NCBI RefSeq assembly: GCF_018603905.1
Contig: NZ_JAHFZZ010000014.1
Location: 186,001 to 250,000, forward strand
DNA length: 64,000 nucleotides
Direction: 5' to 3'
Source of the DNA: Nonomuraea sp. NEAU-A123
GTDB taxonomy: Bacteria; Actinomycetota; Actinomycetes; Streptosporangiales; Streptosporangiaceae
Part shown: positions 24,563 to 32,531 of the stretch, piece after piece
How the letters are laid out: every line of letters starts with the position of its first letter
Numbering within the stretch: position 1 is the stretch's first letter
Position numbers and translations under genes: made by a program
The notes under the pieces: model-generated
Seen by the model: only the letters and a program-made list of their open reading frames with translations
Database searches by the model: none
Told to the model about the DNA's origin: nothing

Positions 24563-25082
24563 CCGGAGCTCCTGAATCGAGGAAGTGATTTGATCAATCG
24601 GACATTAGATGACCAGAACTCGCTCGACAAGGGCCTGTACAAATGCATATGTCGATGTTCAAATTGCATACGGAGCCGTGCTTATGGACAATTTATAAAT
24701 ATTATTATCCTTGTGCATCTGCGCAGGTAGCCCTGCCTTTGTGGTGAAATTGTAGTCGTTATATGGCCGCTTGGTGCATAATTATTCGCCCGCTCTCGCA
24801 ACTGTGCGGACGGTAATGCTGAAAGGCGTTTTGCGCGGGCAAGGCGAAGCGGCCGAAGCATGCTTCCGCACCGCGCCGGCGCCATCGAAGACGCGTTTCC
24901 GGGTCGCATTGTGGCGCCCCTGATCGATCGGCTCCCCGCTCGCCGCGTCGGCGTGCGCAGGCCGGCCCGTTCGTCGTGCGCCCCGTCGCAGCCGGCTCAC
25001 ACCCTCGACTGAGGGCCTCGCCTGATCAACAATGACCCCAGGAGCCATCGATCGACCCACTGATCACAGGAGGGAGCGCGAT
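24563..25082. other. Gene-free, A+T-rich intergenic region
   Basis: These 520 bp between the divergent phospholipase and regulator genes contain no supported gene. The part from about 24590 to 24790 is much richer in A+T than the rest of the window (for example AATTTATAAATATTATTATC near 24690), typical of horizontally acquired or nucleoid-protein-bound promoter DNA. The stretch nearer the regulator is GC-rich. Small frames here have no RBS or family character. Confidence 0.6.
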
Positions 25083-28000
25083 TTGGCGGCAGTATTCTTC
25101 GGCATCTTGGGGCCGGTATGCGTTCGCCTGGGCGGTCAGCAATCCGTCGAGCTGAGCGGCAAGCAGAGCGTGGTCCTGGCCAGCCTGCTGCTCAATGTCA
25201 ACGCCACGGTGTCCAGGGACCGGCTGATCGCCGCGCTGTGGGAGAACGCCCCCCACTCCGCGGTCTCCAACCTCCAGACGTACGTCGCCCAGCTGCGAAA
25301 GGTGCTGCCGGCGGGCACCCGTCTCCTCACCAAAGGATCCGGCTACCTGCTGCAAGCCAGTGCGGAGGAGGTCGATCTGCTCATCTTCGACCAGGAGGTG
25401 CGCCTGGCTCGGCTGGCGGCCGAGCGGGGCGAGGCCGGGGCCGCGGCTGAGCGGTTCGAGCGGGCGCTGGCGCTGTGGCGCGGCCAGCCCGCCGAGGGCA
25501 CTCCCTTGGGGGGCGACCTGCTCGCCCGCGTCGCCGAGGTGGAGGAGCGTCGTACGGAGACGCTGCTTGACTACGCGGAGGTGAAACTCGTCCTCGGCGC
25601 CCACAAAGGGATCATCGACGATCTCCGCCGCCTGCTGGCTGAGCAGCCCTTACGGGAGAAGGCCTGGTATCTGCTCATGCTGGCACACGCACGCGCGGGT
25701 CAGCGGGACAAGGCGCTCGACACCTACCGCCGCGCCCGCGACGTGCTCGTGGAAGAGCTCGGCGTCGAACCGAGCAAGGATTTGCAGGACCTGCAGTCCA
25801 TGATCCTCGGCGGCGGCCTGCCGCCCATCGCGCCCGAACCGCGGGTGAGGGGCATCTGCCAGCTACCTCCGGACATCGCCGACTTCGTCGGCAGGCAAGG
25901 GGAGCTGGCCTCGGCGATCGAGGCGCTCGGCCCGGCCCGCCAACGGGCGACGACCCCCGAGCCGGCGGGGGCCGAGCCCGCGCGGATCCCGCCGACGCAG
26001 ACGGTGCCCCTCTGCGTCATCTCCGGCCAAGGGGGCGTGGGAAAAACCGCCCTGGCCATCCACATCGCCCACCACGTCCGGCACGACTTTCCCGACGGGC
26101 AGCTCTACATGAACCTGCGCGGCGGGGAGAACCGCCCCACAGATCCGGAGGAGGCGCTGGGCCGGTTCCTCCGCGCGCTCGAGGTCGACAGCGCCACCGT
26201 CCCTTCGGGGCTGGACCAGCGGGCGGAGCTGTACCGCGCCAAGCTGGCGAACGGCCGCTACCTGGTGGTGCTGGACGACGCGGCGGACGAGGGCCAGCTC
26301 TACCCGCTGCTGCCGGGCACGCCCGGGTGCGCGGTCCTCATCACCAGCAGGCACCGGCTGACGGGGCTGCCCGCCGCACGCATGATCGATCTGCCGATGA
26401 TGCCGTCCGGCGAGGCGCTCGAACTCCTGCGGCACCTCATCGGCGCCGATCGGGCCGCCGAAGCGTCCGGCGACGCCGACACGCTCGTCCAGTTGTGCGG
26501 TGGCCTGCCCCTTGCCGTACGTATCGCCGGAGCCAAGCTCGCCGCCCGGCCGCATTGGGGCTTGGACCAGTTGGTCACCAGGCTGAGCGACACCCGCAAC
26601 CGCCTGCGCCAGCTCTCCCACGGCTCCCAGGCGGTGCGGGCCAGCCTCGCCGTGGGCTACCAGGGCCTGACCTCTCCGGCGCGGCGGCTGTTTCGCCTGC
26701 TCGGGCTGGTGGAAGCGCAGGACTTCGCCGCGTGGTCGGCCGCCGCCCTGCTCGACATGCCGTACGCCGAGGCCGAGGAGCTGATCGAGCAACTGGTCGA
26801 CGTCCGCCTCCTCGACGTCGCGGGTCATGACCCGTCCGGGCAGGCGCGGTTCCGCTTCCACGACCTGACGCGGGCGTACGCGCGAGAATGCGCTGAGACC
26901 GAGGAGTCTGAGAACGAACGGATCGCCGCGATACGACGCGCCCTGAGCGCCTGGCTCGCCCTGACCCGCCAGGCGCACGCCCGGCTGTGCGGCGGCGACT
27001 ACCGCCTGCCGTACGGCCGCAGCCCGCTCTGGTCGCCTGACCCGGAGATCGTTGAACGCCATGTACGCGACCCGCTCGCCTGGGTGGAAGCCGAGCGGGC
27101 GGGCATCGTCACCGCGGTCAGCCAGAGCGCGGCGCTGGAAGCGGACGAACTCTGCTGGGAACTCGCCTCCAGCGCCATGCACCTCTTCGAGACCCGCAGC
27201 TTCTACGACGAATGGCGCGCGACGCATGAGACGGCCCTGCTCTGCGCCCGGAGTTCGGGCAACGTACGAGGGCAGGCGACCATACTCAACGGCCTGGCGG
27301 GACTGTTCCTCGCCCGCGACGACATGCCGCGCAGCGGCGAGGCGCTGGAGGAGGCCCTCGGGCTGTTCGAGAAGGCCGAGGACCGGCACGGACATGCCCT
27401 GGTCCTGGTCAACCTGGCCGAGCTCCATCGCCTCCAAGGCCGCTACGCCCAGGCCCTGGAGTTGTACGAGCAAGCGACGGAAGACGTGGCGCGGGTCGGC
27501 GACCACGGTACGGAGATCGCCATCCTGCGGGGCATCGGCCACATCCACTTCAACCAGGGGCGGCACGACCTCGCCGGCCCGTACCTCCGGCGGGCGGTGC
27601 GGCTGGCCGACGATATCGGCGACGTCCGTTCACGGGGGTTCGCCAGGATCATTCTCGGCGAGATCGACCTCGCTCGAGGCGATTCCGCCGCCGCGGAGGC
27701 CGGGTTCAGCCAGGCGATGGCCTACTTCGACACGCTCGGCTTCCCCAGGGGAACCGCGTACGCGACTCTGGGGCTGGCGTCGGCCAGACTCGCCCAGCAC
27801 GACCTCGCCGACGCGGAACGTCTCCTGCAGCGGGCCCTGGCCATCTACGAGAACGTCGGAGAGAGCCTGGGCCGGGCCCGCGTGCTGTTCGCCTGGGCCG
27901 AGCTCCGGCGCCTGCAGGGCCGATTCGACGAGGCCGTCGCGACGTTGACGGATGTCATCGCGATCTGCCAGGCCATCCCCGCGCCACGCCGCCACGGCCT

Positions 28001-28160
28001 CGCCCTGCGCGCCCTCGGTGACGTGCACCGCGACGCCGGAGACCGCTCCGCGGCCATGGACGCGTGGCGGAGCTCGCTCGCGGTCCTGGAGGCCACCTCC
28101 TCACCGGAGGCCAAAGAGGTGGCCGCCTTGATCAAGCAGCACACCGACGATGTGCTGTGA
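25083..28160 (+). CDS. SARP/AfsR-type regulator (BTAD, NB-ARC, TPR)
   Basis: I chose the TTG at 25083, giving 1,025 residues (MAAVFFGILGPVCVRLGGQQ), because a strong AGGAGG lies just upstream; an ATG at 25032 has poorer support and adds 17 non-conserved residues. Domains: OmpR-like DNA binding (about 1-95), BTAD (to about 240, ending VLVEELGVEPSKDLQDLQSM), NB-ARC from about 265 (FVGRQGELASAIEAL, Walker A ISGQGGVGKTALAIHIAHH, LVVLDDAADEGQLYPLLPG, VLITSRHRLTGL), then 10 or more TPR units (LVLVNLAELHRLQGRYAQAL, RGIGHIHFNQGRHDLAG). It is divergent from the secreted YD-repeat phospholipase gene across an A+T-rich gap and may control it. One TTA codon lies near 25651. Confidence 0.9.
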   Translation: MAAVFFGILGPVCVRLGGQQSVELSGKQSVVLASLLLNVNATVSRDRLIAALWENAPHSAVSNLQTYVAQLRKVLPAGTRLLTKGSGYLLQASAEEVDLLIFDQEVRLARLAAERGEAGAAAERFERALALWRGQPAEGTPLGGDLLARVAEVEERRTETLLDYAEVKLVLGAHKGIIDDLRRLLAEQPLREKAWYLLMLAHARAGQRDKALDTYRRARDVLVEELGVEPSKDLQDLQSMILGGGLPPIAPEPRVRGICQLPPDIADFVGRQGELASAIEALGPARQRATTPEPAGAEPARIPPTQTVPLCVISGQGGVGKTALAIHIAHHVRHDFPDGQLYMNLRGGENRPTDPEEALGRFLRALEVDSATVPSGLDQRAELYRAKLANGRYLVVLDDAADEGQLYPLLPGTPGCAVLITSRHRLTGLPAARMIDLPMMPSGEALELLRHLIGADRAAEASGDADTLVQLCGGLPLAVRIAGAKLAARPHWGLDQLVTRLSDTRNRLRQLSHGSQAVRASLAVGYQGLTSPARRLFRLLGLVEAQDFAAWSAAALLDMPYAEAEELIEQLVDVRLLDVAGHDPSGQARFRFHDLTRAYARECAETEESENERIAAIRRALSAWLALTRQAHARLCGGDYRLPYGRSPLWSPDPEIVERHVRDPLAWVEAERAGIVTAVSQSAALEADELCWELASSAMHLFETRSFYDEWRATHETALLCARSSGNVRGQATILNGLAGLFLARDDMPRSGEALEEALGLFEKAEDRHGHALVLVNLAELHRLQGRYAQALELYEQATEDVARVGDHGTEIAILRGIGHIHFNQGRHDLAGPYLRRAVRLADDIGDVRSRGFARIILGEIDLARGDSAAAEAGFSQAMAYFDTLGFPRGTAYATLGLASARLAQHDLADAERLLQRALAIYENVGESLGRARVLFAWAELRRLQGRFDEAVATLTDVIAICQAIPAPRRHGLALRALGDVHRDAGDRSAAMDAWRSSLAVLEATSSPEAKEVAALIKQHTDDVL

Positions 28161-28272
28161 CCCTCGGCGACCGGCTGCCAACCTGCGTAACCACTCGCAC
28201 TTACCCGGGGCCTCGCGGACGTAGGCTGCAGATCAGCAACCAGTCGTCGGCCCTTGCGAGAGGGAAGCCTGC

Positions 28273-28740
28273 ATGACCGTCACTCCCGCGCACCTGAGCG
28301 CCCTGGCGAGCCGCGCCGAGGCGCTCACCGCCGAGGTCCGGGCACTCTGCGACAGCGCCCCGATCGGATCGCCGGAACGCGACCCCCTTGTGGCGGCCGG
28401 GCAGGCCGCGAACTGGCTGGCCCGAGGCGCCGAGGACCTGGAGCGCGCGGCCATGGACCTGGCCAGGCTCCAGGCCCAGCCGTGCGGCCTGCCGTGGGGC
28501 ATCTGCCCCGAGCACGGCAACACCCTCTCCTCCACGGCCGGCGTCTCCGAGTGCCGGGTGTGCCGGCGCACCTGGAACCACGACCGGCGCGGCCGGCCGT
28601 GCCAGGAGCCGGTGACGTGGAAGGTGATCGACCGGGCCGGGACGGAGACGAGGATGTGCGACGGGCACGTCCTCGGTGCCCGCGCGGCCGCCGCGGGCGC
28701 GACCTTCATCCGCCTCGACGAAGGCGTCACGCAGCCCTGA
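28273..28740 (+). CDS. Small protein with a probable zinc-binding Cys/His region
   Basis: A 155-residue cytoplasmic protein with ATG preceded by GAGAGGGAAG. The first 75 residues form two long Ala/Leu/Arg-rich helices (LSALASRAEALTAEVRALCD, LARGAEDLERAAMDLARLQA). The second half has CGLPWGICPEHG, ECRVCRRTWNHDRRGRPC and MCDGHVLGARAAAAGATFIR. The Cys and His residues are spaced as in a zinc ribbon followed by a second Cys/His pair. I have seen this layout in hypothetical actinobacterial proteins but know no function. It stands alone, between the regulator and the PI-PLC-like gene. A role in DNA or RNA binding is possible but not shown. Confidence 0.7.
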   Translation: MTVTPAHLSALASRAEALTAEVRALCDSAPIGSPERDPLVAAGQAANWLARGAEDLERAAMDLARLQAQPCGLPWGICPEHGNTLSSTAGVSECRVCRRTWNHDRRGRPCQEPVTWKVIDRAGTETRMCDGHVLGARAAAAGATFIRLDEGVTQP

Positions 28741-28849
28741 CCAGCAATAACTTGGCATATGCCCAGGTCGGTCCACGCATCGCGGCCCTCTCGGGCCCAA
28801 AGTTCGTGATCGTATTGTCGGGGCACAGCCCCGGTGTGAAGATCATAGA

Positions 28850-30271
28850 ATGTCCCGACCAAGAACCGTCCTGCCCGCACTCGCCGTCGCCGCGTCCGCG
28901 CTGCTGATCAGTGGAAACGCCGAGGCGGCGGCGGACGCCCCGTTACCCTCGGCGATCTTCCGCGCCACGCACAACAGCTACTCGGGCAACGTCGACGGCG
29001 CCAAGAACTCGATCACCTACCAGCTCGACCACGGCATTCGCTTCATCGAACTCGACATCCACGACAACGGTTACGCCACCGCGCACGACTACGCCATTGG
29101 CCATGATTCCCCCGGCAACCTGGTCGACCACACCGGAAACCCCGCGTCGAACCTCCTGCGCGACTGGCTCAACGTGATCAACACCTGGTCCGCGCAGCAT
29201 CCCACCGCCGCACCGATCGTGGTCGCGCTCGACGTCAAGGACGACCTGACCGACAACGCCTCCTTCGCCGCGGGCGAGCCGGCCGCGCTCAACCAGGAGC
29301 TCACGTCCGTCTTCGGCTCGCGGCTGCTGCAGGCCAAGGACTACCCGGCGAGCACGCCGACGGTGGACTCGCTGCGCGGCCGGGTGCTCGCGCTGATCTC
29401 CGGCAACGGTGAGACCCGCACCCAGTACAAGCGCGACATCGGCTACAACCCGGCCGTCGCGATCAACGGCCGCGGCCAGGTCGTGGAGGTGCACGACTCG
29501 GGCTCCGGCACGCTCTGGTACTGGACCGGCACGTACGGCGCCGACGGCCGCGTGACGTGGTTACGCCACGGCAAGTACGACACCGGCGTCACACCGGCCG
29601 TCACGCTGAACGACAACGGCGACCTGGTCGAGGTCCACCAGTCCCAGAGCGCGACCACGCTGTGGTACCGCGTCGGCCACCTCGGTGCCGACGGCGAGAT
29701 CACCTGGTCGGCCAGCCACCAGTACGACAACGGCGTCCTGCCGACGGTCAGGTTCACCGACGCGGCGGGCACCCAGCTCCGCGAGATACACCGCAGCCAG
29801 AGCAGCACCCAGAACTGGAATTGGACCGGCGTGCTCAACGCCGGCGCGATGACGGTCACCTGGAGCGGCAACGCCAAGACCTCCGACGCCCGCTACGACA
29901 AGACCACCGCGACCAGCGGCACGTCGCGCGTACACGTGTGGACCGGCGCCGACGGCCCGACCTCGGCCCAGACCCTGCGGCTGGACACCGACCAATACAC
30001 CGGCGACCGCATCCGCTACCCGCAGACCGCCTTCGACGAGTTCCAGCAGGGCGACAGCGCGGAGCTCCAGCAGGGCGCGCTGTTCTACGCGGCGCCAGCC
30101 ACCGAGTCCTCGTTCATCACCGCGGCACGACAGGCGGGACGGCTCGTGCGCGGCTGGGACTTCGACTCGGCGAGCGACGCCACCACCCCGCCGGCCAACT
30201 ATCCGGCGACCAACCGGCCGTACGACACGTGGTACCAGAACCTCCTCACCCAATCGGGCGCCATCGACTGA
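28850..30271 (+). CDS. Secreted PI-PLC-like phosphodiesterase with inserted propeller-type repeats
   Basis: A 473-residue protein with a signal peptide (RTVLPALAVAASALLISGNA, cleavage near AEA/AAD). The PLC X-domain half is clear: IFRATHNSYSG with the first catalytic His (about residue 44), GIRFIELDIHDNG with metal-binding Glu/Asp, and YAIGHDSPGNL with the second His. After the strand RVLALISGNGE (about 188) the domain is interrupted by three repeats of about 46 residues (GYNPAVAINGRGQVVEVHDS, LWYWTGTYGADGRVTW and variants). The barrel then seems to resume with FDEFQQGDSAELQQGALFYA and VRGWDFDSASD. Similar repeats occur in the PIG-L protein at 53.8-55.7 kb. It would cleave phosphoinositol-type or GPI-type lipids outside the cell; substrate not proven. 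Confidence 0.8.
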   Translation: MSRPRTVLPALAVAASALLISGNAEAAADAPLPSAIFRATHNSYSGNVDGAKNSITYQLDHGIRFIELDIHDNGYATAHDYAIGHDSPGNLVDHTGNPASNLLRDWLNVINTWSAQHPTAAPIVVALDVKDDLTDNASFAAGEPAALNQELTSVFGSRLLQAKDYPASTPTVDSLRGRVLALISGNGETRTQYKRDIGYNPAVAINGRGQVVEVHDSGSGTLWYWTGTYGADGRVTWLRHGKYDTGVTPAVTLNDNGDLVEVHQSQSATTLWYRVGHLGADGEITWSASHQYDNGVLPTVRFTDAAGTQLREIHRSQSSTQNWNWTGVLNAGAMTVTWSGNAKTSDARYDKTTATSGTSRVHVWTGADGPTSAQTLRLDTDQYTGDRIRYPQTAFDEFQQGDSAELQQGALFYAAPATESSFITAARQAGRLVRGWDFDSASDATTPPANYPATNRPYDTWYQNLLTQSGAID

Positions 30272-30330
30272 TCATTGAACCCCGCGAGGGAGGCAGCCGT
30301 ACCAGGCCAGAGAGAACTGAAAGGGTCATC

Positions 30331-31230
30331 ATGAACATGCGCACCCTCATTGTCCCCGGCCTGTCCGTCGCCCTCGCACTGGTCACCACCTCACTCAGCC
30401 CGATCGCCGCGCAGGCCAGCACCCCCATCTACCTGGCCGCGTCGCTCAAGGGCGCGAACGAAGTGCCTGTCGAAGGGATGAAGGTCGGTGACGTGGACGG
30501 CAACGCCCTCGCGGTGTTCCGCATCCATGGCAACCGGGTCGATTACGCCGTCCGGTGGCAGAAGGTGGACGCGCCCAGCGGGTTCCACATCCACAAGGGT
30601 AAGAAGGGTGAGAACGGCGACGTCAGGGTCCCGTTCTTCGGCGAGGCGATGCCCGCCGCGCTCCACGCGGTCAAGGGCACGGTCCTGGTCAAGGACCTCG
30701 CCCTGCTCGGCCGCATCGTCAACAATCCCGGCAACTGGTACGCCAACCTGCACAACGCCGAGTTCGGCGGCGGCGCGGTACGGGCCCAGCTCTACCGGAT
30801 CCGCCCGGTGGAGCTGGAGTCGGTGCTGTCGCACGGGTTCGGCACCACGCTCACCGCGCGGGCCAACGGGCGGCAGGAGGTGCCGGCACCCGGCATGAAG
30901 GTCGGCGACCACAACGGGTTCGCCGGCTGGCTGGTGCAGCCGGAGGGCAACCGGGTGTGGTTCGCCGCCGCGTGGCAGCAGGTCGGGGCGCCGATCGCCT
31001 CGCACATCCACCGCGCGGGGAAGGGTAAGAACGGGCCGGTGGTCGTGCCCTTCTTCGCCGCCGACAAGGGCCTGCCGCCCAGCGTCAACGGCGTCGCCGG
31101 GAGCGTGACCACCTCGGCCGCGGTGGCCCACCGCATCTGGAAGAACCCGAAGAACTGGTACGTGAACCTGCACACCGCCGAGTTCCCCGGCGGCGCGGTA
31201 CGCGGCCAGCTCTACAAGGGCGACTGGTAG
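30331..31230 (+). CDS. Secreted protein with two CHRD domains
   Basis: A 299-residue protein. The ATG at 30331 follows GAAAGGG; a longer in-frame reading overlaps the PI-PLC gene and is not real. The signal peptide (LIVPGLSVALALVTTSLSPI, cleavage AQA/STP) precedes two CHRD domains of about 125 residues each. Each has an opening LKGANEVPVEGMKVGD or ANGRQEVPAPGMKVGD, a central SGFHIHKGKKGENGDV or IASHIHRAGKGKNGPV with paired His, and a closing NPGNWYANLHNAEFGGGAVR or NPKNWYVNLHTAEFPGGAVR. CHRD domains bind partners or metals in chordin-like and bacterial exported proteins; no enzyme activity is known. The two copies are internal duplicates. Confidence 0.9.
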   Translation: MNMRTLIVPGLSVALALVTTSLSPIAAQASTPIYLAASLKGANEVPVEGMKVGDVDGNALAVFRIHGNRVDYAVRWQKVDAPSGFHIHKGKKGENGDVRVPFFGEAMPAALHAVKGTVLVKDLALLGRIVNNPGNWYANLHNAEFGGGAVRAQLYRIRPVELESVLSHGFGTTLTARANGRQEVPAPGMKVGDHNGFAGWLVQPEGNRVWFAAAWQQVGAPIASHIHRAGKGKNGPVVVPFFAADKGLPPSVNGVAGSVTTSAAVAHRIWKNPKNWYVNLHTAEFPGGAVRGQLYKGDW

Positions 31231-31267
31231 GCCACTGGTCCTAAGCGATTCGGCAAGCCAGCCTCAT

Positions 31268-31289
31268 GACCCGGAAAGGGAGCCGGGTC
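31268..31289 (+). terminator. Possible hairpin terminator after the CHRD gene
   Basis: GACCCGG (31268-31274) and CCGGGTC (31283-31289) form a 7-bp stem with an 8-nt loop, 38 nt after the CHRD gene stop. No T-tract follows. Confidence 0.45.
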
Positions 31290-31373
31290 GATCCGGGGCG
31301 GATCACGACAAGGCTGAAAACCTCCCTGTGGGGGTTAGCGACCCGCTATCCGATCACCACACGGAGGTGCGCC

Positions 31374-31598
31374 ATGACGATTACCGCCAATCTCGACAAG
31401 CTGCTCGACAAGGCATTCGAGCAGTACGCCCTGGACCAGCTTCCTACCGCCCCGGTCAGCGCGCTCGCCGGTGTGAGCGACGCTGACGCCGAGGCGCTGG
31501 CCAAGGCGTTCAACATCAAGACCATCGGCGATCTCGGCCGCAACAAGTACCTCCGCGCCGCGGTGGCCATTGTCAACCTGGTCGACGCCAGCAAATAG
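31374..31598 (+). CDS. Small helix-hairpin-helix-like protein (74 aa)
   Basis: I chose the ATG at 31374 because GGAGG lies at 31363-31367; the longer frame from 31266 is not protein-like. The protein is all helical. The segment LAGVSDADAEALAKAFNIKT, then IGDLGRNKYLRAAVAIVNLV, has the Gly-hydrophobic-x-x-x-x-A pattern of a helix-hairpin-helix, with first part GVSDADAEAL and second part IKTIGDLG, as in DUF4332-type or RNA polymerase alpha-like modules. It may bind nucleic acid or form a small scaffold. There is no operon partner; it ends in a strong bidirectional hairpin shared with the convergent secreted protein gene. Confidence 0.7.
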   Translation: MTITANLDKLLDKAFEQYALDQLPTAPVSALAGVSDADAEALAKAFNIKTIGDLGRNKYLRAAVAIVNLVDASK

Positions 31599-31601
31599 CG
31601 A

Positions 31602-31638
31602 AGACGCCCCGTCCACCTTCGAGGCGGGCGGGGCGTCT
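31602..31638. terminator. Bidirectional hairpin terminator between convergent genes
   Basis: AGACGCCCCG (31602-31611) pairs perfectly with CGGGGCGTCT (31629-31638) around a 17-nt loop that can pair further. It lies 3 nt after the stop of the plus-strand gene and 12 nt from the stop of the minus-strand gene. Confidence 0.8.
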
Positions 31639-31650
31639 CTCGTATCGCGG

Positions 31651-32067
31651 TCAGGTCAAGGGGACGTCGATCCTCTTGCTGGACGTCGCCCCGATGACTT
31701 CGATGCCCCGGTAGCCGATGATGCCGTCGAGCGGCAGCGACACCGTGTACGGCGAGGTGACCGGCAGTCCGACGCCGCCGGGGAGTCGGCCGGTCACTTC
31801 GATGCCCCAGTAGTCCGGCCGGTGGACGTAGCGCAGCGGTACCAGTTCGACCCGCATGTTCAGATAGGGCTTTTCGCCACGGACGACCAGGATGAACGTG
31901 TTGGGGATGATCCCGGGTATGACCCGCGCCTCCTCGAAATCGATGAGACGCGTCGACGAAGACCCGGGTGGCTTGGTGAGGGTCTCGGCGGTGGCTGGGG
32001 TGGTCAGACAGATGGCGAGCGCGGCCCCCATGGCGGCGGTGGTGAGAATGGCGATGAGACGCTTCAC
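31651..32067 (-). CDS. Small secreted protein of unknown function (138 aa)
   Basis: I chose the GTG at 32067, directly behind AGGAGG, giving a start MKRLIAILTTAAMGAALAIC with a standard Sec signal (cleavage near ATA/ETL). The mature part is about 110 residues and beta-rich: RVIPGIIPNTFILVVRGEKP, RVELVPLRYVHRPDYWGIEV, PYTVSLPLDGIIGYRGIEVI. It contains no cysteines and no catalytic motif I know. The short strands with repeated Gly-Ile-Glu-Val (YWGIEV, YRGIEVI) suggest an internal duplication of a small sandwich. It lies downstream of the non-coding RNA locus, behind its terminator, and is probably independent. Confidence 0.7.
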   Translation of the reverse strand: MKRLIAILTTAAMGAALAICLTTPATAETLTKPPGSSSTRLIDFEEARVIPGIIPNTFILVVRGEKPYLNMRVELVPLRYVHRPDYWGIEVTGRLPGGVGLPVTSPYTVSLPLDGIIGYRGIEVIGATSSKRIDVPLT

Positions 32068-32162
32068 GAAACCTCCTACTACCCTGCGCAACATCTTCGC
32101 TACGCATGGTAATCAGAGGGGATGGGGAGCGCCAGCGCCCGAGATCGTGACAAACAGGCAGC

Positions 32163-32192
32163 GGCCCCCCGGACTACCCAAGCCGGGGGGCC
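32163..32192 (-). terminator. Hairpin terminator of the tRNA-like RNA
   Basis: GGCCCCCCGG (32163-32172) pairs perfectly with CCGGGGGGCC (32183-32192), 10 bp with a 10-nt loop. It lies about 60 nt beyond the second tRNA-like module on the minus strand and is the natural 3' end of that transcript. There is no long T-tract. Confidence 0.75.
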
Positions 32193-32250
32193 TAAGATGT
32201 GCCGCCATGTAAGGCGCCAGCGGCGTTTAAGAGGGCGGATCAGTCCTGAC

Positions 32251-32330
32251 GACGTGCGCTCTGCCATTGAGCCACCGCGGCACGAAGAGCCGCGAGCCGG
32301 ATTCGAACCGGCATCTCAACAATCACAGTC
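32251..32330 (-). ncRNA. Permuted tRNA-like module 2
   Basis: Read on the minus strand: closing strand GACTGTG (32330-32324); T arm GCCGG-TTCGAAT-CCGGC (32312-32296); acceptor-like hairpin CGCGGC-TCTTCGT-GCCGCG (32294-32276); D arm GGCTCAATGGCAGAGC (32273-32258); and closing strand CACGTC (32256-32251), which pairs with GACTGTG through one bulged base. The T and D arms are near-canonical tRNA sequences. The helix that replaces the anticodon stem differs in sequence from module 1, so both keep structure rather than sequence. Confidence 0.7.
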
Positions 32331-32392
32331 CATCCTCGGTTGATCTGGCGCCGACGGCGATGCTGAGCTTAGAGCGAGAGTCTGAGTCTGAT

Positions 32393-32461
32393 CGGCTGCC
32401 TCTGCCAGTTGGGCTACCGAGGCGCGTACCCCGGGGAGGACTCGAACCTCCACTTGAGCCG
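32393..32461 (-). ncRNA. Permuted tRNA-like module 1
   Basis: Read on the minus strand: closing helix CGGCT (32461-32457); T arm GGAGG-TTCGAGT-CCTCC (32451-32435); acceptor-like hairpin CCGGGG-TACGCG-CCTCGG (32434-32417, six pairs with one G-T); D arm TAGCCCAACTGGCAGAGGCA (32416-32397) with the GG-containing D loop; and closing strand AGCCG (32397-32393). T loop TTCGAGT and D loop AACTGGCA keep the residues that lock T and D loops in tRNA. Just upstream, TCAG-ATTGAAC-CTGA (32480-32466) forms a 7-nt loop like an anticodon arm with TGA. Confidence 0.7.
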
Positions 32462-32531
32462 TTCGTCAGGTTCAATCTGAGCTTCAGCTTCGCGCTTTCG
32501 CGCACCCCGCGCTCAACGGGGAGTCTCTAGG

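Larger units (their letters stand above)
32163..32531 (-). ncRNA. Structured RNA with two tandem circularly permuted tRNA-like modules (Y RNA/YrlA-like)
   Basis: The RNA begins immediately after the stop codon (32532-32534) of the minus-strand gene. Its 5' part has two small hairpins: CCCCG/CGGGG (32517-32521 with 32505-32509) and GCGC-GAAA-GCGC with a GNRA tetraloop (32492-32503). Two modules follow (separate entries), each with a T arm, a loop-capped acceptor-like stem, a D arm and an anticodon-stem-like closing helix. In normal tRNA the order is acceptor, D, anticodon, T, acceptor; here the T arm comes first and the acceptor strands are joined by a short loop. That is the topology known for the tRNA-like module of bacterial Y RNA. 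No intact tRNA can be folded. Expression is inferred from the perfect pairing and the terminator. Confidence 0.7.

Noticed and set aside
24682..25060. Small minus-strand frames upstream of the third SARP/AfsR regulator
   Set aside because: They lack RBS and codon bias and lie in an A+T-rich or promoter-like stretch.
32251..32461. Two ordinary tRNA genes (Ser-like TGA and Leu-like CAG loops)
   Set aside because: The T arms precede the D arms, the acceptor strands are joined by short loops, and the spacing is wrong for tRNA. Permuted tRNA-like modules explain all stems better.
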